Positions 11,750 through 23,100 of a stretch of 64,000 nucleotides of DNA are shown here, in pieces. A model generated the notes under the pieces. The model had not been told where the DNA came from, did not search any database, and saw only the letters and a list, made by a program, of their open reading frames with translations. The position numbers and the translations under genes are program-made. Position 1 is the first letter of the stretch. Each line of letters begins with the position of its first letter. This DNA comes from Anarhynchus alexandrinus (taxonomy: Eukaryota; Chordata; Aves; Charadriiformes; Charadriidae): NCBI GenBank assembly GCA_008711295.1, contig VUYV01000080.1, positions 1,105,861 to 1,169,860 on the forward strand. The letters are read 5' to 3'.

Positions 11750-14700
11750 CCTGGTACAACAACACTAGACAGGCGTCTTTGATTTCCTCAGTCTTTCTTC
11801 TTACTTAACAGTAAACTGTCATGTTTTCAGATAATTAGAAAGAGATGGACACCCCACCCTCCCACACACATGCAGTTTGTTAGCCTGTGAATTTAATTGA
11901 ATCATGAACTTACCTGCATCTGATAAAATGGGATCCTGAGTTAAGACACGGGTCTTCCAGGAACTTTAACACACACCACAAATCACCATGATGCTACACG
12001 AAGCTTTGGAGATTCATCTTACTAAATCACTAAATCTCAGCATTATCTCAGTCATTTACAGATCCTCACCAGCTGTGAAGAGTGTGATTAGGTATGGCTG
12101 GAGATAACCTCTTGGCCCTTTTCATTCTGAACAGAGCAGCCACCTGGTCAAGGTAGAACTGTGACCTCTGCAAAGGCATTGAGAATGGGCATTAACAGGG
12201 CAAAATGGCACTTGGCAAGTCAGAGAGAAAGGCTCCGTGTTAAAAAAAAAAAAAAAAGTGCAAAATGTTTGTAGCCTAGTCAAGAGGTTTGAGCGAGCAG
12301 ATGGCTTGACTGCAGCACTACCAAGTTGGTCAAAATGGTTTCATGGCTGTGAACGTCTTGGAGGAACCTGTTTGCAACACCCACCATGATACATATGCTT
12401 AAATAACACTACTTGACCTGACAACTACACAAACACAATCCCCTTTAGAGGACTGTCTTGTAGCACCTGTCAAAGATCCTCCTGATCCTCTAACGCAAGG
12501 TCTAAGTGAAGAGATGAGGAATCTAACACCACACCCACATGCTGTCTAACCCCACAGAGAAAACACAGGCAAAGTGAAATCCTTCCCAATCTGTCATCCA
12601 CAACCAACCTGCCAGAAAGCAACACATATCTGTAAATACACTGTGGGAAGGAAAATGCATTGTTACTACACATAAAAACATGCTTCCGTTAGGGGAGAGG
12701 ACAGAAATGTGTTCGAGGCTAGCCAGCAGCGAGAGGGTCTCCAAAGTACGTGCTTCCTAAGAGCCCTCAGTCCTTTCCGCTGTAAGCATTCGGCATGGCT
12801 TGAATCAATATTGCCAGTGCAAAATCTGTTCTTCATCAATGGCACAGCGTTAAGGCGAGCCTATGCTTTGCCTTGCCTTTCTGTTGGGATGGACGTCAAT
12901 CGTCAGCTGCTAGGATCATGATCTAATTCTCTGGAAGACAGAAATTAGGTTACCGGGGGCAGTTCATTCGTGTGGGAGTTTTTCTGCATTTGTCACTGGA
13001 CGGAGGTGGATTTTTGCAATAGAGCATATCTTTTACAACCTTTCTGTTCCCCCGGTAAGTGCTGTTCTGGTCAGGGCGGCAGAATTTGACAGTCCCACTC
13101 TGAACCTCTTTTTCTGCAGCTCTACCAGTTTAACTAACAAATGCTGAGATGAAGAGTTCCGTTTCTTTCCTGGTTACGTCCAGGGTCTAGCACAGAGGGG
13201 CTTTGCTGATCACAAGAGCTTCTAAGTGTTATGCCAGCTGAAAGTACTGTAATAACTGTATCATGTTGGTGTTTGCTCTTGGGAATGGTCTGGGTATTTT
13301 CAGGCTGGGATGCTGCTCACAGATGTGAAGCCCAAGTAGAGTGTCTACATGCAAGCCATGGGACTAAGCTCCCAAATAATTAACGGAAATATAACAAGTA
13401 CTGTCAATACATGACCAGAGAGATGGCCAGATGACCACACTTAGGTGTCTACTCTATCTGTTTATAAAACTTACAAATATGTAGCTTAGAGAGAAGAAAG
13501 AGGGGATGTGACATTTAGGATATCTCACAGATCTACAAAACAAAAATACTGGCTAGGTAGAGAGATGGCAGCAGAGTAAATCTTTCCCATAGAAGAGCTG
13601 ATTCATCTGAGACAGAGGATGAGGTACTGTCCCTGTAAATACGGGAAAGGTGAGGCATCCTGGGATAAGAGAATTTTGCCCATGTATTTGCCCTTAGCAC
13701 AGGGAACCTCAAAAATCAGCTGTACTGTTGATCCAAAAAGACAGGACAGGCAGAATTCACTGGAGAGACAGTTCATTCAGGCAGAGGTTGGTAAGTCACT
13801 GCTCTGAACTAACCAGTAATGGAAAGAGGACACCAGTAAGGACTGTTTGTAGGCGTCCCTATGAAATATGCCAGGGAAGGGATGGAAGAGTTTGCTCAGT
13901 CTAGATCAGCAACACCTCCATCACCAAAGCTATCAGACCAAGCCTGCGAGCTCAGCCTAGGAAGGTGATCTACCCTTCCTTTCTTGAGGCTCCCCACTGC
14001 GACGGGGGAAAGCCATTTCCTTTTTGAGTCTCTTTGCCTGGTCTATGAATTAAGACACTGCTCTCCAGGGATATCCATCTGGAATGCATCTGACATACTT
14101 CTCCGGTGTTGCATTTGGCCCATGGGAATTGCTGTCCTCCCGAATCAGATCAGGGGTCCATCTACCCCATCTGCCTGTCTCTGAGAACAGACAACACCAG
14201 ATGCTGGAGGTGAAGCTGCAGGAAACCCCTGTGGTCAGGAGTTATAGGATATCGTACCTAGGGAGACATTTTCCTTCAAAAATCCTATTGCTGAATGTTA
14301 ACGAATGGGCTGGAACGTGAGGTTTCTGCCTTCTCTAAGAATATGTGCCTGTGAGTGAACACAAGAAGTTGCTATTTATGGGTTACCCTCCCTCAGCTGA
14401 GCTGCTGTAAATAACCATATATGCCGATGGCCTGCTCCTGCTGAGAGAGAAAATGTGTTAGCTTAAAACTCAATGAACTCCTAGTTCAACCCTGGCTTTT
14501 CCTGAAGAAATAAACTGCAATAAAATAAGAGTTTGGCTCATGTTTGATCAGCTCCATCCATCTGAACACACCCCAGTGTTCCTGAATCAAGTATGCATTG
14601 AAGCAAGATCATACTGGAATTGCACAGCAAGTGGAACTGTGAGAGCTGGCTGTGTTAGGTACAGCGCTTTCACAACAGGGCATAAATCTTCTCTGAGAGC

Positions 14701-15940
14701 AGGGGGACAAAGGGAAGGTAAAAAGGAGAGAAAAAACAAGGTGCAGCTCTTATTTTCTATAAAGGGCCCAGACAGAAAATGCAAGCTTGAAGCCTTGACA
14801 TGATGTGCTTAAATTCGTATTTTTGTTTTACAGCGTGAAAAAAATAATAAAAGCCTTACATTCCACAGCAGCAAGTCAGGACAAAGATGAGACTGAAACC
14901 ATGTCTGCAGGAGCAGAAACTGCAAAGATGCAAGACAGCTACCAAGAGAGAGAAGGAGCCAGCACTGTGGGGGTGTGAGCTGTACCTCCAGGGCTGACTA
15001 TTGGGAGACTGAAAGTAAACTTCCAGTAAAGGCCTGGTCCACAAAGCAATGGGGGTGCCTGAATCCATGGCTTCCCACTGACAATTCCTTGCTTTGCGAA
15101 GAAGTTGAGTGAAGATCATGTTTAGGAAACAGAGGGAAAATGCACCTTCTGCAACTCCCCGGACTTCAGCACTGAATGATGTGGAAATCGGGACAGTGTT
15201 TGACTGTTTGCGTCTACTGTAGGGCATGAAAAGGTTGAAATCTTATCAGCAGCAGTGCCAGCAACAACCAGAGCTTCAGAGGAAGACCTGATGGGTGAGA
15301 AATGGTTAGGTCTGATACAGTGTTGTTGGACTCAATCGCGATTATCTACCTTGTGCCAATTCTGATCAGGCAAAACCAAACAACACAACTCTGTGGATTT
15401 TCGGATCCCAGCAAGTGTCCCATCCTTGGCACTGCTAGATGGAGTCAGGCTAGCTTAGCCAGCAGGTAATGAGCAGCTAAGCAGGTCATCTGGCAGCCAG
15501 GATGACTGATGAATCCCGAGTTCCTATGGCTTTGTGCCTCATGAGTCATCAGCCATCCCAATTAGCTTAGAAAAGGCTGAGCCCGTGCCCTGGTTTTCCC
15601 CGGACATAGGCACTGAAGGAGTTTCCCTCCTTCAGCCAGCAGCTCACCTCAAAATATGATCCAGTATGCATGAGATGGTGTTATGGGGGAAGAAAGACAA
15701 ACCCACACAGTGTAGTCTTGTTGCTTTAGGCAGCAGGTGAACAAGATAACAGTCTTCCCTGAAATGACTGCCTCTGAGAACTCACCCACTCCCGGTCTGC
15801 GTATGAGACAGTCAACTCTACCAAACCTTGCCAGACAAACCACCTGTCCTGCTCTTAGGGACTCCTGGACTTAACACATCTCCAGCCTTTCCCAGCAGCT
15901 TGTAAAGGTTCAGTGTCTTCCTGTTCATCTTAGGGAGAAA
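11750..15940. other. Unique non-coding sequence
   Basis: No gene or clear repeat family is visible. The stretch contains an A16 run (12242-12257). Near 15330 there is a short CR1-like phrase that I did not accept as a repeat. Open frames are about 120 codons or fewer. Confidence 0.55.
12242..12257 (+). repeat. A16 homopolymer
   Basis: Sixteen consecutive A are present. No recognisable retroposed sequence precedes them, so this is annotated as a simple repeat. Confidence 0.9.
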
Positions 15941-15944
15941 ACGT

Positions 15945-16088
15945 AAGACTCGACTGGATAAGGCCCAGAGCAACCTGACCTAACTTTGAAGTTAGCAATG
16001 CTTTGAGCAGCAGTTTGGATTAGAGACCTCCTGAAGCGCCTTTCAACCTAAACTGTCCCAACCTAAACCATCCCAACCTAAACTATGC
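15945..16088 (+). mobile_element. CR1 LINE 3' end
   Basis: The segment follows the classical avian CR1 3' terminal sequence. It has a 'gactcgactggataaggccc' phrase, then 'gagcaacctgacctaactttgaa', then a TTTGAGCAGcagTTTGGATTAGAgaCCTCC segment, and ends in 'caacctaaact'. Only the 3' untranslated end is left, as expected for a 5'-truncated CR1 insertion. After the usual CAACCTAAA end come two more imperfect copies of a 15-nt unit (16044-16088), where CR1 normally carries an 8-nt terminal repeat. The insertion is on the plus strand and moderately diverged. Confidence 0.85.
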
Positions 16089-16308
16089 CTCTCCAAGGGG
16101 ACAGCCATCACTGGAGATGGGCCACAATGTTCCTGCTGTCTGGATGCAATCAGGCAGGGATATGTTGAGCCTCCGCAGCAACACGCTGGTTTGATTGCTG
16201 AAAGACAGCTGCCTCCAGCGAAGGTGGAAAAGTCAGTCTCCATTTTTTAGGTTTATTTAATCCTTCCCAAACTTGTGCCAATCAACACAAAAAGGCTTCT
16301 CTCAGCAG

Positions 16309-16397
16309 AAAAAAAAAAAAAAAAAAAAAAAAAAAANAAAAAAAAAAAAAAAAAGAAAAAAGAAAAAAAAAAGGAAAGAAAAAGAAAGGAAGAAAAT
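16309..16397 (+). repeat. Long A-rich tract with an unresolved base
   Basis: A run of A from 16309 to 16354 is broken only by an N at 16337. It continues as an A-rich tract with scattered G to about 16397. This is the only ambiguous base in the window. It could be the tail of a retroposed sequence, but nothing recognisable precedes it and no target-site duplication is evident. Its true length is uncertain. Confidence 0.9.
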
Positions 16398-18340
16398 TAA
16401 ATAAGCCCTCATTCAAGGACCTAACCATCCTGTCAGCCTTACACTTGAGGCTCCTGAGGGCTACCCTGAATCTCATCTCTCCTCTTGCCTTTCAGGTTCT
16501 GGATTTCTCTTTTCTCCCCCTGCTCCCATTACAACAGCCCAGCCTTTGAGCCAGTCCTGGCATCTCTCTCCCTCTTGTGCAATGTTTGCCTACTACATGA
16601 TCTCCTCTCCAGCAAGAAGTTTCTCCTGCTGTAATGAAAGCTGACAGCAAACAGGGACCAAGGCTCTTTTTCTGCAGAAATGCACACACCTCACAGATTC
16701 CTACATGCTTCTTGCTGTTGGCCATAATAAACTCTCCTGGCAGTTGTAAGCAGAATTAATGCATGTTTGAGTCCCCAGCTGGGGGGGCTGATGGCACAGC
16801 AGATAAAACAAAAACAACTATTGTATTTCCAAAACAGCACCAGGGGAGATGTCTTTCCATGTGACACCACATCGCAAGAAATCACATGGATTGTTGCTAA
16901 TTTGAAGCTTCAGGGGATTATTGTGTGAAGCAGAGAGGCAATGGCTTTCTACAGCTTTCCATCTGAGTCATTTGCAATTGTCTGTGCCCTCACACATATC
17001 AAAGGCTAAATCTGGAGAAATCTGGGCAGGATACGGGGCATTCAGGAAGGAGATATTTCCAGGATAAGACCTAATATGTATGATCTTTGAGACCCAGTTA
17101 TTGCAGGATACCACAGCACAGAGGTTATTAGGTAAGCCCAGTGGGCATTGAGATTTCTTTGTGTCCCGTACACTCGTGGCCAGGTTGGCTGCGAGGCAGG
17201 ATGTATCTTCCTCTCCTTTTCCCTTCTCCTTCCAGGTTGGAAGGTGAACTGAGCTCCCACAACAACCCGCCTCCCAAGAGCTCCCACATACCTTTTTGAT
17301 AGCAGCCCTCTCCTCCTTGCTGGAAACCAGCTATCTTATGGTGGTAAAACATGATGGCTATTCAAACACTCGGCCTTACACAGCAGATTAACCCAAGGGG
17401 TCAGAAGTACTTCCTCCAACCAAACAAGCCAGATGTCTTTGGGAAGAGCAGCATGCACTTACCCAGGCAGGAATTAGGTAAAAGCAGCAGAAGCCTTTCC
17501 TGCAACACTTTTCCACCATGATTTTAGTGACTGAAAGCAGCTCTGTGTCCCTTTGCTACGTATTGGGATGTGCCTCTAAGGCAAAGATCCATCTCTCTTC
17601 CTCATTCACTGCATGAACAGCTGAGGCTGCACTAGGAGGCCATATCAACCCAGACTACAGAGCTCTCAGTGCTGCAGTGAGATGTTGAGCACTCATCTGG
17701 ATGAACTGGATGCAGACAAACGATAAACTAAGTTCAGAGTTCCTGGACATGATACCTCCTCCTCATATCCAGCTGAAGACTTGACCACTTTCCTTGCAGT
17801 CTACACTGCAAACATTTTTTCAGCTTGGGACGCTCAGGCCATTTGCATTGCCATACAGATACCATACTGCAGGACTCTCTGGAGACAGCATCTTCCCTTT
17901 TCCAAACCACTAAGCAGGTGAAGTACGGACCTACGTGATAGTCCAGACAGAGAGATTTAGCGCTCTTCTGTCTGGTAGATTTTAGAGAGCTGCAATGTTT
18001 AGCTAAGAGTTCAGGAACAAGCGGAGGGACCCTCCGAGCAGCCCTGAAGTGACCAGGAATCTGCACTTTTGCTGCAGTGCTTTATACAAAAACAAATGAG
18101 GAAACAAACAAATCATAGTGACAGTACTTACAGTTTGGGGGACAGGGAGTAACTGTTATTATTACTGCAATGGTCAAAATGCCATCAAAGACCCAGGGCC
18201 AAAATGAGTGGACCCACTGAGAGACTATCTTTGCACAGAGAGGGTATTGCAATGAAAAGAGGGTGGTATTTCCCCAGGGAAATTGTCCAACCATAGGAAG
18301 AGTGGTGAGGGCAGGTTCTGGAGGTACCTGTCTCTCTCCA
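16398..18340. other. Unique non-coding sequence
   Basis: No exon, RNA gene or repeat is recognised. Open frames are about 110 codons or fewer and have no familiar features. Confidence 0.55.
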
Positions 18341-18394
18341 TTAGTTTGAACCTCAGAGGTCCCTTCCAGCCTCAGCCATCCTACGATTCTCTGA
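18341..18394 (+). mobile_element. CR1 LINE 3' terminal remnant
   Basis: A CAGAGGTCCCTTCCAGCCTC phrase followed by 'catcctacgattctctg' matches the last 40-50 nt of CR1 (AGAGGTCCCTTCCAACC, then ATTCTATGATTCT). The upstream portion is too decayed to align by eye. Plus-strand orientation. Confidence 0.65.
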
Positions 18395-18450
18395 GGAGTC
18401 CACACTACTGGCTTAAGTTAGGTACTTAGTCTGTAGACAGCAAATCCCAT

Positions 18451-18507
18451 GGCTAAGTGACTTTCCTAAGCTCAAACAAGGTCCCTGGCTGAATCAGGAA
18501 CTGGACC
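18451..18507 (+). mobile_element. MIR/CORE-SINE-like fossil
   Basis: The run 'ggctaagtgactttcctaag' followed by 'gaatcaggaactggacc' parallels the MIR phrase 'taagtaacttgcccaaggtcacacag...gagccgggattcgaacc'. The match is to remembered consensus and is strongly diverged, as expected for a repeat older than the bird-mammal split. Confidence 0.4.
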
Positions 18508-20060
18508 GCTCTTTTTCATCCCTTTCCGAGCCTATCCATCCCTCCCACCACTTGAATTTGCCACTTTTGTCACAGCTTCTTGAAAACTGACAAAACTTCA
18601 GCATTCTCTTTAAACACCACAGTGTCCCCACAGGATGAAAGTCAGTCCCACACAAATGGCTAGTACCAGGAATTAAATGGCTTGCTGAAATTCTGCTAGT
18701 TCTGTCTTCAAGGCTGACTTCCACCCTCCGAAAGCTGAGCTCACACAGGTCTGTGCTTCTCCTCACAGTGCCAACACTTTGCCCTTCTCCCTTTGTTCAA
18801 AACTGCTGGAAAAGGAGGACTGTTTCTTCATCAGTTATTTGAAACCTCAGTGATTGTATTTTTCATTTCACAAGAGGATGGAGGGGGTGGAGATGAGACA
18901 TTGCCTATAGCAAACTAGCAGTATTTCACTACCTCTGCAATGAGACAGTTTCCAAAACCTTCGTAATCTGCTCATAAAAGAACACGCTGACCGTGAACTT
19001 ATTTCTTCCAACCTCATTTGCTAGCTTTGACCCTAGACCTTCCTCCTGGTTTAGGATATTGGCTGAAATCTTGCTGTTGGGATTAATATCTCTCTCTGAC
19101 TGACCTCTGGAAGGGAAAACAAGGTTGGCTTTACAGGGAATTAAGAAGAGGTTTGCAAAGCACCCAGAAAATAATTAGTGAGCCTTTTCTCTATGCACAG
19201 CAGTGTCACTGAAATTGAGACATATCATATGAGGACTTGGACCCAAAAGGAGTAGGAAGCATGAAGCAGTTTTTCCCGTTGGAATCAATTTTCCCATCTC
19301 TACATTTTACTGCTTTGGCTGTGAGAGGAGAATGGGAGCCACAAGTGATGTGTCTGTGGCCATGGAGAGACTCAGCTCCGGCTCTGAGACTGTGAATGCC
19401 CCTTCTCCTCTTAGCCTCTTGCCTTACTCAGTCAAGACCACACAATGTCCTTAGGCTGCTGACAGTTCCTCAGCAGCTGAGTTCCAGTTTATTCTTATAG
19501 ACTTTTATGGCTACATATATCATCCTGAGACAATTTAATCTCTAAGTATCATCAAGTTTATTCTCTTTGATCTGACAAATCCAACCTCTTTTTTTCTTTT
19601 CTTTTCAACAATCTTTGTGGTTAATCTTTTGCCCGCTGCGATGTTGCTCTGCAACTGTAGCAGGTCAGGGAACTTAGCTGCTGACTCTGCAAATATTGTT
19701 CATAATCATGATTTGATGGCTTTTCATCCGTAATGACAGCCAAACAACCATGAGCAGGGATCCTGTTCCATCATGCGAGTTACCTGAGTTTGGATAGTTG
19801 GACCAAAAAAAAATACACACACACAAAAATCCCACAACGAGCACCCAAGTGGCTGGAAGAGAAAGTCACTTTTTTCACAGCAGCGTCCAACCAGGGAGTT
19901 TATGGGCAGCTAGTCAGCTGAATTCCCTTCTTTTCAATGACCCAATTCACTCCTGTCACTTGCGAATCAGAGGCATCCTTCAGGATTTGGCAAGAGGAGG
20001 GGTGCAAGATTCTTGGTCCAATCCCATCTGATGGACCAACAGTCCCTTCTTCCCTCCGTA
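18508..20060. other. Unique sequence with minor low-complexity tracts
   Basis: No gene is recognised. A T-rich tract lies near 19588-19608 and a short CA repeat at 19811-19826. Confidence 0.55.
19811..19826 (+). repeat. Short (CA)n microsatellite
   Basis: About six CA units follow an A9 run and are followed by a further A-rich stretch. Confidence 0.8.
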
Positions 20061-20150
20061 GGCCCCAATCCAGTAAAGCCCTTAAGCACGTGCAAAAACC
20101 CCCTTGACTTCAGTGGAATTTCTCACTGGCTTAACGCTAAGCATATGGTT
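20061..20150. mobile_element. Ancient amniote palindromic-type repeat
   Basis: The order GGCCCCAATCCagtAAAgCcCTTAAGCACGTGC, then TTGACTTCAGTGG, then 'ctcactggcttaacgctaagca' closely follows a common reptile and bird interspersed repeat. In that repeat, 'aatcctgcaaacacttaagcacgtgc' arms flank a central 'cattgacttcagtggga' segment, and the second arm is roughly the inverse of the first. I recall it in CR1/L3-type and MITE-like contexts but cannot assign the exact family without a search. Confidence 0.55.
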
Positions 20151-23100
20151 GCGTTCATACCACCGCCTCAGCATGCTTCTCCAATGGCTGTGTAACGTGC
20201 CCATGACCTGGTAAGCAGCTGACACATTCCACCCGGCAGCAGTTCTCCACTCCACAAAGTGATTTCTGCATCCAGAGAGTGGGAGGTCCTTCAGCACAAG
20301 AAATGCGTTATTGCTAAATATCCTTTTATTTATTTCTTATCTTTGTTCCCAGCCCTCAGCAATATATTAAACTGTCAGAAGGGCAGGGAGAGGAGAAAAA
20401 TCCCTTCTTAGTTTGTTTCTTATCAATCACTGAAACAGGCTGCTATGAGGAGAAGGAGCATGAGGACCTGAAAAAAACAGACCAGAGTAGGCCCACTACA
20501 TGCAAGGATCGTAAGGGATGAGGGAGGGAGAAGGAGACTTAACATCTTGAGGAAAAGATACCGAGTTTAAAGAGAGCTGGGAGCAGGCAGGAGTCTGCCC
20601 ATAGGAGACTTGCCTGACAGGTGAGAAAATTCTCTCAGATGACAAACCCATGGCCAACATTTCATGCCTCCTTGCTCCTTTCTTTTAAGAATAACCATGC
20701 TTTCTCCAGCTGCTTTTCTTCACCATTTTTTCTTAGGGTCATCCTGGCCCAAAAAAAGCTTGGGCAGAGATTTTCTCACCTGCAGGTCTTGTCTTTCTCT
20801 CCCATCCCATTGCTGTGGCGGACATAGAAACACCACGTTTTGCAGGCCAGCTACAGAGATGCCTGAAGGAGCATTGCATGGAAATTGTAGCTGGGACAGG
20901 AAGGATGGGGCAGGATTCAGAAATTGCTACAGAGAAAAAGACTGAAAAGTTCTTCTAGGAACATTTTATTTAAAAAGTTTGTCCACCTACAATTTAAGCC
21001 CATGTATGTTCTGTCACATTTCCAGCTCCATCTCACCAGTGCAAACACACTGAAGAGGATCTTTAGCAACCCCGACTAATAAGATTTTTTCAAATGTTTC
21101 CCATGAGCAAGAGCTGAACCTGGCCAACTTGTATTGATCTTTCACCTGTCCCTGTGCCAGAGGACTTAGTAAAAGACACTGACTTTGTGTTGCATTTGTT
21201 TGTTGACCTCACTGGATTTTACAGCTACAGTTCTGCTGCCCCAGCCATGTGTGTGCTTTGGCAGAGGGTGAATAACTTCAGAAATGTTGACATCTGCCCC
21301 ATGTTTCCTTAGTGGGGTTTGGAGTTCATGGGGGATCTTTACTTTTGGAAAGCTGCAGGGAGAAAATTGTTGACTGAGACACAAGTGACTCAACAAACAC
21401 AAAGGTTGAGCTAGAAATGTGAGGTATACTGAATTCTTCCCCTTGCTAGAAGGGCTACAGTAACTTTGAGGAGATAAGAAAGCAGGTAAACTTGTACAGC
21501 CCATCCCCACCTTCCTTCTATTTGCTTTGCAATATTCAAGTTTAAAGTACTTACTTAAAGTACTTTGTGTTTCAAGAGCAGTCACCAGGCTTCAATTCTT
21601 CAAAGCCTTTCTGACTTCCCACTGACCAGTTCATCTGGAAATTATTTTGCCTTGTGAAGAAGCATTTGTCACTGGCCAGAACTGCCAAAATGGTGACATG
21701 AATTTGGGGGTAAGACCCCATTTTGGTACGGTGCTTCTAAAGACCCAGAGAGCAGAGGTCTTGAAGGGAAAGAACAAGAGTAGGATTGGAAACATTCCCT
21801 TAATCTTCTCCTTCCTACAGACTCAGAAATTTGTGGGATGCCTTTAATTACATGAAACCTTTTGACTGAGATCAAAGCTAAGTCAAGTTTATAAAAAGCC
21901 CTGATCTTGGCCAGGACCAGACTCCAAATATGTTGTTCTGATGCTTCTTCCACCTTTTTTCCAATCCCCTCACTAGAGAGGACAAAGCCTGTGTTGGCTC
22001 TCCAGATGTGGCTCTCCCACACCTGACTCTTCTAGACAAATAGACAGATACAACAGATGTCTTTATGTCATAACATCCTTAATCAGCTAGCATCACCCTA
22101 GAATGTGGGATCTTATCCATCCATCCACCCATCAAAAATGCCACACTACTTTTTTCTCAGGTCTCTGCATAGGCAGTCCAAAGATCCACTTGTTGTTAGG
22201 ACACTGAACAGGTCTGAGCTAGTGCTTGAGTAGATATCCATGGGAAATTTATACTTCAGATCCTACCTCAGGGTGTTAAATTAAGACTTTCCAGCTGAAG
22301 ACTTTGGTATATAAAATTTGACAATACAAAGGAGGTGTTTGCTCTGTGTAGGTTACTGGCTACAGCTCACATGATGGACTGAAAGTTGCTGAGAGAAGGT
22401 AGGTGTGACTTTCTGCCATAAATGTGTGTCTGACTTGGCAAGAAAATAACTTTTTTTCTGCAGTATAAAAGGATATAAAAGAATATTTTGACATAATCTC
22501 TGCACCAGGATGGAAATACATAGACATAAATCCAAATGGAAATTGCCAGCTGGTCACAGCTGACAAGGAAAATTTTGGAGGAGAAAAATGGTTCTGTTGG
22601 TTTTTCAATTCCTTATTTCTTCAAATAAAACCAAGTTGAGAGCATGCAATAGACTAGTGGAAGATTCAAAAGTGTAAAGTTGGCCTTCATAAGAATCCCC
22701 TTCTCTAAAAGGAATATTTTCATCTGTCCCACTTACAAAATGGATTAACCAGAAGTAGCATAGTGTGCCTCCTGGTAAAAGATCTAAGACAAACATCCTT
22801 AGACTTAATGACTCGGCCTTAGATTAGTCTCCCAGGAGGGAAAAAAACCACTGGTCCTATTTTCTAAAACATTCCAAACTAAACTAATCATATAGCTGTG
22901 ATAATTAATGATTTATCCTTTCAGTGGACAGAGAGAACAGATGAGAAGATTAATAGCTTTATTACATCTCTACTTGATATCTGTAATTTCATAAACATGG
23001 TACTCATGTTGAGTGTTCATCAAAGTAAATAATAATGCTTTTTGAAATCATGTAGAAAAATGGATAAATGTTCCATGACCACAGGTCTTCAGGGGATGGC

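Noticed and set aside
15310..15350. A phrase like a CR1 3' end (TTGTTGGACTCAATCGCGATTATCT)
   Set aside because: The expected AAGGTCCCTTCCAACC that should follow is absent, so the likeness is too short to call.
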